From assembly GCA_002702965.1 (NCBI GenBank), contig PADE01000128.1:9009-25072 (forward strand): DNA of 16,064 nt, read 5' to 3'. The position numbers were made by a program, and so were the translations under genes. Origin of the DNA: Planctomycetaceae bacterium (lineage in GTDB: Bacteria > Planctomycetota > Planctomycetia > Pirellulales > Pirellulaceae). Positions 1 to 7,520 of this stretch are shown here, piece by piece. The notes below the pieces were generated by a model that was not told the origin of the DNA, made no database searches, and saw only the letters and a list, made by a program, of their open reading frames with translations. The first letter of the stretch is position 1; each line of letters begins with the position of its first letter.

Positions 1-1134
1 ATGTTCGATCTGAAGCCGAACGCACCCAGAGAATACCGCGGCGAATACCAACCGATTGCCACCAATGTACCGGGCATTGAAATCTGCGAATTGATGCCGG
101 AACTGGCCGCGGTGGCCGACAAGTACACGATCATTCGGTCGATCACCGGAATGCACAACGATCACGACAACGTGCAGTCTGATACCGGCTGGCCCGCTGC
201 ATCGTTGCGTGCCATCGGCGGCCGGCCGAGCGTCGGGGCGGTGATGTCGAAGTTGTCCGGTCCGTCCCAAACAACGGCACGCGGGACCGCGCCGACCTTC
301 GTCGATTTCGCATATGGTCTCGGTGAATTCGCCGGGCAGGCAAACCCCGGGTTCCTCGGTCCGTCGCACGGGGCGTATCGCGCCGACGAAATCGGTCGCT
401 CGAATCTCACGTTGAACCAAAACGTCAGCGAGCACCGGCTCGACGACCGCACGGCGTTGTTGCGTGGTCTGGATCGCTTCCGTCGTGAGTCCGACCACAG
501 CGGGAGGATGGCTGCGATGGACAGTTTTTCCCAGCGGGCCGCTTCGATCGTGACCTCGGGAAAGCTCGCTCAGGCGCTCGATCACAAGAGCGAAGATCCG
601 CGTCATCTCACCCGCTACGGTGTCCAGCATTACGACAACGGGCGACTGCTGACCGCGCGACGGCTGGTCGAAGCGGGGGTCCGATATGTCTCCCTGACCT
701 GGGCCGGCCATTACCATTGGGATTCGCACGGCGGTAATTTCCCTCGTATGAACCGCTTACTGCCCCCGCTCAGCCAGGGGCTCAGCGCGCTGATCGAAGA
801 TCTCGACGCGCGCGGGCGGCTCGACGACACGATCATCATGATGTCGGGTGAATTCGGCAGGACGCCGCGCATCAACCCGGGTGGTGGGCGCGACCACTGG
901 CCGGCGGCGTCCTTTTTCTTCCTGGCCGGTGGCGGGTTCCGCCACGGACAGGTGATCGGGGCCACAAATGGTCGGGCGGAAATTCCCGTGGAGCGCCCCA
1001 TCCATCTGCAACACGTATTCCACACGGTGTACCACCAGTTGGGAATCGATGCGCACGTGGTCACGCTAATCGATCCGAACGGGCGGCCTCAGTATCTACT
1101 CGAGAACCGAGACTTGATCCGGGAGTTGATTTGA
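1..1134 (+). CDS. DUF1501 family protein, 5' end cut by window edge
   Basis: This is the C-terminal 377 residues of a DUF1501 protein (PF07394), a family in the alkaline phosphatase/sulfatase fold group, usually Tat-exported and common in planctomycetes. No substrate is established. The first codon of the window is an ATG, but alignment with the second copy (1291-2652) puts it at residue 66 of that protein, so about 65 residues, including the Tat signal, lie left of the window and this is not a true start. Conserved blocks are visible: WDSHG (residues 240-244), GEFGRTPR (283-290) and GRDHW (296-300), whose acidic and His residues are the likely metal ligands. The C-terminus NGRPQYLLENRDLIRELI is nearly the same as in the second copy. 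The gene converges on that copy with 156 bases between stop codons. Family is certain, function unknown. Confidence 0.93.
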   Translation: MFDLKPNAPREYRGEYQPIATNVPGIEICELMPELAAVADKYTIIRSITGMHNDHDNVQSDTGWPAASLRAIGGRPSVGAVMSKLSGPSQTTARGTAPTFVDFAYGLGEFAGQANPGFLGPSHGAYRADEIGRSNLTLNQNVSEHRLDDRTALLRGLDRFRRESDHSGRMAAMDSFSQRAASIVTSGKLAQALDHKSEDPRHLTRYGVQHYDNGRLLTARRLVEAGVRYVSLTWAGHYHWDSHGGNFPRMNRLLPPLSQGLSALIEDLDARGRLDDTIIMMSGEFGRTPRINPGGGRDHWPAASFFFLAGGGFRHGQVIGATNGRAEIPVERPIHLQHVFHTVYHQLGIDAHVVTLIDPNGRPQYLLENRDLIRELI

Positions 1135-1290
1135 AACCGAGTACTCCGCCAGAGCCGGGTGGTCGATTCGGAGAATTGACGGGCCCGCGCACAACCGGTT
1201 GACTACCGAAGCGGACGCGCGGGGACCGACAAGATCAAAGACCAGCGGTGAACGGCAACTTGGCGCGCAGTCATGCGCCCCAAGCGCGGA

Positions 1291-2652
1291 CTAGATCAAC
1301 TCACGGATCACTTCGCGATGCTCGAGTAGATACTGTGGTCGACCATTCAAGTCGGGTACTTTGATATTTGCCACATCGAGGCCGAGTTGGCGATAGAGCG
1401 TCGCCAACACCTGCTGGTAGTGGATCGGTCGATCCTGAGCCACTTCGGCGTACCGATTGGTCGATCCAAGCACTTGGCCCATCCGCATGCCGCCTCCCGC
1501 CAGAATGCACCCCGAGACTTGCGGCCAGTGGTCGCGGCCACCGTTGGCGTTGATGCGCGGAGTGCGACCCATTTCTCCCCAGACGACGACCGAGACATCT
1601 TGTTCCAGTCCGCGTTCCCGAAGGTCGTCCAGCAGGCCGAGCAGGCAGCGTTCCAACCGTGGCAGGTACTCGCGGAGTTGCACGAAGTTGTTCTTGTAGG
1701 CCAGGTCGCCCGCCTTGCGACAGGAATGGGTGTCCCAGCGACCAAACGAAATCGTCACACAGCGGGCGCCGGCTTCCACGAGCCGGCGGGCGGTCAGGAA
1801 ATCTTCGTTGTGGAGAGGAGCTCCATCGTCGACCGCGTCCAGCGAACCGCGGCCATAGCGCCGTCGTACACGCGGGTCTTCCCGCTCCAGATCGAGAGCT
1901 TCCCGTAACCGACCGGAAGTCAGCACCTCCAGTGCCCGCTGCGTGTACAGATCGACGCTGTCCATCACACCAGCGGAATCGAGACCGCGACGAAAGCGGT
2001 CAAACGTATCGCGTAACCGCTTGCGGTCCCCCAGTCGCGACAGAGTCAGCTCACCCAGTTCCATATTCTGGCGATCCTCACCGGCGGGTTGGAACGGGCT
2101 GTGCGCCGGCCCCAGGAATCCGGCGCGCCCGGGGTCTTTCCATCGGTTCGGAGTGGTGTGGCACAAACTGACAAACGGTGGAACGGAAGGGTCGACCGGA
2201 CCCAGAAGCTTGGACGCGGCGGCACCCAGAGAAGGTTGGTTGCGAGCCAGCGAATCCTGGTAACCAAATCCGCTGAAGCAAAGCTCCGAGGCGTGCTCGT
2301 TCTTGGCTCCCACCAGCGAACGAATGATGGCGAAGCGGTCCATATGCCGCGCCATTCCCGGGAGGTGTTCACAGAGGTGAAATCCTGGGATGGTCGTCTG
2401 GATGGGCTGGAATTCGCCACGGATCTCACGCGGCGCATCCGGTTTGAGGTCCCAAATGTCCAGGTGCGAAGGACCGCCCGGCAGAAAGACCATGATCACC
2501 GACTTGTGCCGCTGGGGAGCGTCGACGGTCGCTTCGGCGCGCAGCAGGGTGGAAAGGTTCAGCCCACCCAACGCGAGACCGCCGACCTTTAGAAATGACC
2601 GGCGTGCGATTCCGTCACACAACAACTGTTTCTTACCGAGAATAGTGAGCAT
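1291..2652 (-). CDS. DUF1501 family protein, Tat-exported
   Basis: A complete 453-residue DUF1501 protein. The N-terminus carries a twin-arginine signal, ARRSFLK at residues 16-22, followed by a hydrophobic stretch GGLALGGLNLSTLL, so the folded protein is probably exported with its metal bound. Next come the family block GGPSHLDIWDLKPDAPRE (about 59-76), WDTHS (306-310), GEMGRTPRINANGGRDHW (359-376) and the tail NGRPQYLLEHREVIRELI. The ATG start is chosen because it places the RR motif at the expected distance; no clear Shine-Dalgarno site precedes it. The gene is divergent from the large fusion gene at 2793, sharing a 140-base upstream region, and convergent with the first DUF1501 gene. DUF1501 genes often sit beside DUF1549/DUF1553 cytochrome-like genes in planctomycetes, but no such partner is present here. 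The biochemical role is unknown. Confidence 0.93.
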   Translation of the reverse strand: MLTILGKKQLLCDGIARRSFLKVGGLALGGLNLSTLLRAEATVDAPQRHKSVIMVFLPGGPSHLDIWDLKPDAPREIRGEFQPIQTTIPGFHLCEHLPGMARHMDRFAIIRSLVGAKNEHASELCFSGFGYQDSLARNQPSLGAAASKLLGPVDPSVPPFVSLCHTTPNRWKDPGRAGFLGPAHSPFQPAGEDRQNMELGELTLSRLGDRKRLRDTFDRFRRGLDSAGVMDSVDLYTQRALEVLTSGRLREALDLEREDPRVRRRYGRGSLDAVDDGAPLHNEDFLTARRLVEAGARCVTISFGRWDTHSCRKAGDLAYKNNFVQLREYLPRLERCLLGLLDDLRERGLEQDVSVVVWGEMGRTPRINANGGRDHWPQVSGCILAGGGMRMGQVLGSTNRYAEVAQDRPIHYQQVLATLYRQLGLDVANIKVPDLNGRPQYLLEHREVIRELI

Positions 2653-2781
2653 CGATGATTCCGGTGCGGCGGCAAATGACTCATATCAGCGGCCTTGCGC
2701 GGCGCGTTCTATTCTAACGTATCGGACGCGCTGTGGATCCCAGTGGGGACGATTCAGACCTCTCCCGGAAACGCTAATATA

Positions 2782-2786
2782 GGGAG
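2782..2786 (+). promoter_or_regulatory. Shine-Dalgarno site supporting a TTG start
   Basis: GGGAG lies six bases before the TTG at 2793, which is ideal spacing. In-frame ATG codons at 2802 and 2826 are the alternatives. The ATG at 2826 would give a compact signal peptide (MRLLALTSLIVGCLLWLAA) but has no close Shine-Dalgarno site. The site favours TTG, though planctomycetes often start without one, so the choice is not final. Confidence 0.45.
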
Positions 2787-2792
2787 CATACT

Positions 2793-5700
2793 TTGAGCCT
2801 GATGCGCTTAGGAACCCGAGCCGCCATGCGATTGCTCGCACTAACCAGTTTGATTGTTGGTTGTCTACTGTGGCTCGCCGCGCCCGCCGCCGGAGATGGT
2901 CTACCGACGGCCACACCCCAACAGGTGGGGCTCTCCGCCAAACGGATTGAGCAGATCGACGCCGTCGTGCAGAAGTTCCTCGACGACAAACGACTCGCCG
3001 GAGCCGTCACGATCGTAGCCCGCCGTGGCAAGGTCGTGCAGTTCAGGGCCTACGGGATGATGGACCGAGCCGCTGGAAAACCGATGCGAAAAGAGACCAT
3101 CTTCCGCATCTATTCGATGACGAAGGCGGTCGCCAGCGTGGCAGCGATGGTACTCGTCGAAGAGGGAAAGCTGGCACTCGACGCGCCCGTTTCGAAGTAC
3201 GTGCCGGCGGTCAGAGAGATGAAGGTGGGTGCAGTCAAGCAGGCCCGGGAAATGACCGTCCGCGATTTGCTGCGGCACACTGCCGGATTTCCCAACAACG
3301 TCACCGTCGACCGTACGTTTCGCGCCGCCGGTTTGCCACCCCTGAGTCACAGTACGCTCGCGGAGATGATGAGCCGCCTGAAAGTCGTTCCGCTGAGGTA
3401 TCAGCCCGGAACGGGGTGGCATTACAGCTTTGGTACCGAGGTCTTGGCACGCGTGATCGAGGTCGCGGCCGGGCAATCGCTCGACGCCTGTCTAGCGGAA
3501 CGGGTTTTCAAACCGTTGGGAATGCAGGACACCGATTTTTTTGTCCCGGCGGTGAAACGAGATCGGTTGGCGGTCGTGTACGGACGCGGGCTGCGAGTCG
3601 TCGATGCGCCGCAACCCGGCACGACGGGAGCTTTCACATTCGAGAAGCCACCCAAGTTTTTGTCGGCGGGCGGAGGACTGGTCTCGACCGCGGCCGACTA
3701 TATGCGGTTTTGCCTGATGCTCTCCGGCAAGGGCGAGCTGCACGGAAAACGATTGCTGAAGGTCGAGACCATTGAAGCTATGACTCGCAACCAGCTACCT
3801 CGAGCTGTTGGTGAAATCGACCGCCGTCCGGCCGGCCGTGGCTTCGGCTTGGGATTCGCCGTTCGCATCCGGAAGATCGACTCGGTGGTCTCCTCGATCG
3901 GTGAATACGAATGGCTCGGCGGGGCGGGGACTGAGTATTGGCTCTCGCCGCGGGAGGAACTTGCGGTGGTCACCCTGACCCAGCAGATGCCGATGATCGA
4001 ACTCGGTCAAGCCCTCAAACCGATCGTTTACGGCGCGATCAAGGGAAACGACGAGCGGCGAGTCGTCGCGGCGATTGGAAGACTCGGTGATCGGGATCCG
4101 CGCGTCCGCGAGCTGGCTTCGGACACGCTGGCCACGATTGGCCTGCGCATCTTGGACACGACGAACCTACTGCCCGCGGTAGCGCCACTGGTTCCGTTGA
4201 TGAACGACGCCGACATAGAGGTCCGCGACGAGACGGCCGAGGCACTGGGAGTCATCGCCTCTCGCATCAAGGAAAGAGCCGCGGTCAAATCGGCGATCGC
4301 CGCGCTTGTCGTGGGCCTGTCGGACAGGAGTGAGCAAGTCCGTGAGGAATCGGCCGAAGCGCTCGCGCGAATCGCCGGCGTGATCAAAGACCGAAATCTT
4401 CTAGAGACGGCCGTCGAACCACTCAGAAAAGTACAGATGGACGGCGGAGTCGCGACCCGAACGTTCGCCCGACAGGCGCTGAAATCGCTCGGTAAAGACG
4501 ATCCGCCGCCGTTGAAATCACCCGCACAAGACGTGCGGCGCGAGCGTTACTTGCTGCTCGATTCCCGCATCATCGAGTCAAAGCAGAACGTAACGTTAAC
4601 GCTCGGTACGGTAAAAAAAGACCGGCACAATCCACTGTTCGTCGCAGACAAGCCGTGGGAACCTCGTTACGACAATATGTACCCCAACGTCATCTATGAC
4701 AAACAGGAACAACTCTACAAATGCTGGTACTGTCCGTTCATCATCGACGAACGAACCACTCACACGCCGATCGACAAGCGGAATCCCGAATCGACCAACT
4801 ACATGAAGGCCCGACCGAGCCGTCGGGATGAGGCGCTGCTCTACGCGACCTCAAGAGACGGCATCCACTGGGAGAAACCCGAACTAGGTATTGTCGAATT
4901 CGGTGGCAACAAACAGAACAACATTGTCGTCCGCGGCCCTTCAGGGGCCGGTGTTTTCAAGGACCTCCGCGATCCGGATCCGGCGAAACGCTACAAAGCG
5001 TTCTACGCTGCCCAAGTTGGTTTCATGCAACTGGTTCGGTTTTCGCCAGACGGTCTCCATTGGGGACCCGAGATTCCCTGTCCGGAAATTGGAATCGAAA
5101 GCGACTGCCACGCCAATATGATCTGGTCACCGGAACTCGAAAAGTACGTCGGTATCGTCCGGTTCTACGATCACGTCCCGATTGTCGGAAATCGAAAGAT
5201 CGCCCGGACCGAGAGCACCGACGCGGTGAAATGGACCAGAGCGTCGCTCGCCATCGAGGGCAGCCCGGTGAGACAGGCGCACGACATGGTAATCTTCCGC
5301 ACAGGCGACGTTTACCTTGGATTGCTCGGAATCATGCACTACCGGTCGATGAAAACGAATCAGGGTGTCCGGCAGCATGTCGAGCTCGCCTGGAGCCCCG
5401 ATTCTTACACCTGGCACCGCATCCGTCCGGGTACGCCCTTGATTGACCACACGCCGTCGAAAGAAAGACAATATGGAACCATGCCCTACGACTGGGGTGC
5501 GATGTTTCCTTCGACGCCCGTGTTGTTGGATCGCGAAATCCGGCTCTACTACGGTGCGAGCGACTGGTATTTTTTTGACTGGCGTAAATCCGGGTTGGCC
5601 CTAGCCACACTCCGCCCCGACGGCTGGGCCGGGTATGAACCGATCGAGATCGGCAAACGGGCCTCGATCGTGACAACACCGGTCGTTTGCGGAGGCGATA

Positions 5701-5948
5701 AACTCCGGCTGTCGGCGGATATTTCGCCCAGCGGCTCGATCAAAGTCACTCTACTCGCTGAGGACAACCAGCGACTCGCCATCAGCGAACCCATCGAAGA
5801 GACCGCCACCGACGTAGTCGTCAAATGGCCTCAAGAAGGTCTAGTGAAGACGTACAAGCGTACGCCGATCCGGTTGAGATTCGAACTGGAAAACGCAAAG
5901 CTCTACTCGTTCAGCTTCCAGGACCATTCTCCGCCCGGCCACCGATAA
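2793..5948 (+). CDS. secreted fusion: serine beta-lactamase-like + HEAT repeats + GH43/GH32-like propeller
   Basis: A 1051-residue protein with three parts. A signal peptide (about 12-35) is followed by a class C beta-lactamase/EstB-type serine hydrolase domain (about 40-415): nucleophile motif SMTK (S108, K111), the Tyr motif YSF (Y211), and WLGGAGT (374-380) in the place of the KTG box, a form typical of esterases and peptidases of this fold. Residues 420-570 hold about four HEAT-like helical repeats with recurrent D/E-x-VR-x-E/L-A patterns. Residues 585-950 look like a five-bladed propeller of the GH43/GH32 type, with repeated SRDGIHWEKP, SPDGLHWGPE and SPDSYTWHRI blades, then a beta-sandwich to the end. 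I see no certain catalytic acid pair in the propeller. Base positions agree with one uninterrupted frame, so this is not two merged genes. It is convergent with the P1 peptidase gene, with ten bases between stops. The substrate is unknown; polymer-bound esters or peptides are possible. Confidence 0.88.
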   Translation: MSLMRLGTRAAMRLLALTSLIVGCLLWLAAPAAGDGLPTATPQQVGLSAKRIEQIDAVVQKFLDDKRLAGAVTIVARRGKVVQFRAYGMMDRAAGKPMRKETIFRIYSMTKAVASVAAMVLVEEGKLALDAPVSKYVPAVREMKVGAVKQAREMTVRDLLRHTAGFPNNVTVDRTFRAAGLPPLSHSTLAEMMSRLKVVPLRYQPGTGWHYSFGTEVLARVIEVAAGQSLDACLAERVFKPLGMQDTDFFVPAVKRDRLAVVYGRGLRVVDAPQPGTTGAFTFEKPPKFLSAGGGLVSTAADYMRFCLMLSGKGELHGKRLLKVETIEAMTRNQLPRAVGEIDRRPAGRGFGLGFAVRIRKIDSVVSSIGEYEWLGGAGTEYWLSPREELAVVTLTQQMPMIELGQALKPIVYGAIKGNDERRVVAAIGRLGDRDPRVRELASDTLATIGLRILDTTNLLPAVAPLVPLMNDADIEVRDETAEALGVIASRIKERAAVKSAIAALVVGLSDRSEQVREESAEALARIAGVIKDRNLLETAVEPLRKVQMDGGVATRTFARQALKSLGKDDPPPLKSPAQDVRRERYLLLDSRIIESKQNVTLTLGTVKKDRHNPLFVADKPWEPRYDNMYPNVIYDKQEQLYKCWYCPFIIDERTTHTPIDKRNPESTNYMKARPSRRDEALLYATSRDGIHWEKPELGIVEFGGNKQNNIVVRGPSGAGVFKDLRDPDPAKRYKAFYAAQVGFMQLVRFSPDGLHWGPEIPCPEIGIESDCHANMIWSPELEKYVGIVRFYDHVPIVGNRKIARTESTDAVKWTRASLAIEGSPVRQAHDMVIFRTGDVYLGLLGIMHYRSMKTNQGVRQHVELAWSPDSYTWHRIRPGTPLIDHTPSKERQYGTMPYDWGAMFPSTPVLLDREIRLYYGASDWYFFDWRKSGLALATLRPDGWAGYEPIEIGKRASIVTTPVVCGGDKLRLSADISPSGSIKVTLLAEDNQRLAISEPIEETATDVVVKWPQEGLVKTYKRTPIRLRFELENAKLYSFSFQDHSPPGHR

Positions 5949-5958
5949 CGGTTTTCTT

Positions 5959-7140
5959 TCAACGGTTCGATTTCTTGATCCGGCCATATCTTGTTAACAC
6001 GTCAACTAATTGATCGTGAGGGATACCATAGGACTTATTTCCGTTGACTCCCTCCATGGTGTCGGCGGCTACCATCGCGTTGACAATGGCTTCTTCCACC
6101 GATTGAACCGTGGCCTCGAACAGTGGGGTGATTAAGTCGTTTGGAAACACCTTGACAGAAATGACTTCAGATCTGCTGAATGCGCCTTCGTTGGCAGTCG
6201 AAAATGCGATGAATATATCTCCCGAACCATTGCTACCGCGGCCACCGACAATTCCAATTCCCAGTGGCACGCGCTGCGCAATTCTCTTTAGTTGATGGGG
6301 GAGTAACGGCGCATCGGTGGCAACAACAACAATGATCGACCCGTCTCCCTCCTGCCGCCTCGATCGCGGTGGAGCATGAAGTTCGTGGTTCATGACGCCT
6401 TTCAGTTCAACGCCGACGGGAACGCCTGCAATCGTCAAGTTTTTCTTGGAGCCAAAGTTCGCTTGAACCAACACGCCGACGGTGTAAGTTTCGCCTTGCA
6501 CCGAGACCACTCGCGAAGCCGTTCCGATACCACCTTTGAAGCCCAGGCACCTCATCCCTGTACCGCCGCCGACATTGCCTTCGGCTACCTTTCCGCGAGA
6601 GGCCCGATCGATTGCTTCCAACACGTGCTTCTCTTTGACATGAAATCCATAAATGTCATTTAGAAATCCGTCGTAAGTCTCTCCAACGACTGGATAGGTG
6701 TACCACCATTTTTCGTCTCCATACCATCCGGTGTCCACGTACCATTTGAGAACTGCGTCCCTGACAACTCCCACACTGTTTGTATTGGTGATCATGATCG
6801 GCGTTTCCAGAAACCCCGACTCGGTCACCCAGGTTGTGCCAGTCATTTCGCCGTTGCCGTTGAGGCTGTACCAGTTGGCGTAGACAGGACTGAATTTCTT
6901 ACCCCGTGGAAAAATGGCGGTCACTCCCGTTCTCACTGGGCCTTTTCCAATCACGTTGTTCCCTTGGCCGGATATGATTGTGCTATGCCCAACTTCCACC
7001 CCCGACACGTCGGTGATGGCATTGTGTGCTCCCGCTTTTCCGTTGAAGGGAATTCCAAGATCCCTGGCCCTCGGTTTCTGTCCTTGCACCGTGGCGCATG
7101 AGAGTACGATCAAGAGCAGCGGGACAACGTGTCTCATCAT
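5959..7140 (-). CDS. P1 family peptidase (DmpA-like, L-aminopeptidase/D-esterase type), exported
   Basis: A 393-residue member of the DmpA/P1 family (MEROPS S58). Such enzymes are made as a precursor that cuts itself before a serine, which then becomes the N-terminal nucleophile, and they release N-terminal residues from short peptides, amides or esters. The cleavage site is visible as EGDGS at 264-268 (predicted cut G267/S268), followed by IIVVVATDAPLLP. Other family blocks are RARDLGIPFNGKAG (24-37), NAITDVSGVEVGH (40-52), TNTNSVG (119-125) and EGNVGGGTGM (187-196). Residues 1-20 form a signal peptide; C15 is preceded by VLS, a weak lipobox. The ATG pair at 7135-7140 is the chosen start. 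The frame stays open a further 96 codons upstream, but that part resembles no family member and has no export signal. Third-position GC looks lower than in the neighbouring genes. The family is certain, its substrate is not. Confidence 0.9.
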   Translation of the reverse strand: MMRHVVPLLLIVLSCATVQGQKPRARDLGIPFNGKAGAHNAITDVSGVEVGHSTIISGQGNNVIGKGPVRTGVTAIFPRGKKFSPVYANWYSLNGNGEMTGTTWVTESGFLETPIMITNTNSVGVVRDAVLKWYVDTGWYGDEKWWYTYPVVGETYDGFLNDIYGFHVKEKHVLEAIDRASRGKVAEGNVGGGTGMRCLGFKGGIGTASRVVSVQGETYTVGVLVQANFGSKKNLTIAGVPVGVELKGVMNHELHAPPRSRRQEGDGSIIVVVATDAPLLPHQLKRIAQRVPLGIGIVGGRGSNGSGDIFIAFSTANEGAFSRSEVISVKVFPNDLITPLFEATVQSVEEAIVNAMVAADTMEGVNGNKSYGIPHDQLVDVLTRYGRIKKSNR

Positions 7141-7460
7141 TTGATCCACTTTCGTCAATAGGCTTGAGTCAGCAACGAGTACTACGGGTCGCGTCGTCTC
7201 TTTGGCGCCGCTGAAATGGCGAATTTCTCGACCCTCACTTCGTTGTCTTGTCGGGCCACCGCAAACGCAATTGTTGCCGGCGCGGATGATTACGGTGAGA
7301 GGATGAGCAATCGGACCAAGCTCAAGACGCGTCCCCTCAGCGGCACACAAGTCACCCGCAGGGGCGCAGTCGAACGAAAGAAGACGTCGCCGGACTACTA
7401 TATCTGCTAATAATCCGTCCCCTTCCAACGACCGGCAGACGTGAGAAACCCGTTGCGGGC
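7141..7460. other. intergenic stretch upstream of the P1 peptidase gene
   Basis: No convincing gene. An open frame running upstream from the peptidase start to 7428 on the minus strand, and a short plus-strand frame at 7216-7410, both lack family-like sequence. The peptidase promoter should lie here; an AT-rich patch near 7395-7415 contains TATAGT on the minus strand, but no good -35 partner was found, so no promoter is called. Confidence 0.5.
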
Positions 7461-7500
7461 GCTTGCTCCTGAATCGAACGTGTTTCGATGGGAGGCAAGC
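7461..7500 (-). terminator. strong hairpin just downstream of the SGNH hydrolase gene
   Basis: GCTTGC (7461-7466) pairs with GCAAGC (7495-7500), CC with GG inside it, and ATCGAA (7473-7478) with TTCGAT (7484-7489) around a five-base loop. It begins 20 bases after the stop codon of the SGNH gene, read on the minus strand, which is a terminator position. There is no long U tract after it, only a weak GGGTTTCT, so it may instead be an RNA-stabilising 3' end or a site upstream of the peptidase gene. Confidence 0.45.
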
Positions 7501-7520
7501 CGTACCTTCGTCCTAGTCTT

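Noticed and set aside
1260..1285. Weak hairpin TTGGCGC/GCGCCCCAA between the convergent DUF1501 genes as a shared terminator
   Set aside because: The pairing is imperfect and there is no T tract on either strand.
1387..1908. Long plus-strand frames opposite the second DUF1501 gene (also 2089-2592)
   Set aside because: They are antisense shadows of a clear coding gene with GC-rich codons and show no domain-like sequence.
7141..7428. 96-codon upstream extension of the P1 peptidase frame on the minus strand
   Set aside because: It would bury the signal peptide inside the protein and resembles no family member; the double ATG at 7135-7140 fits the family start.
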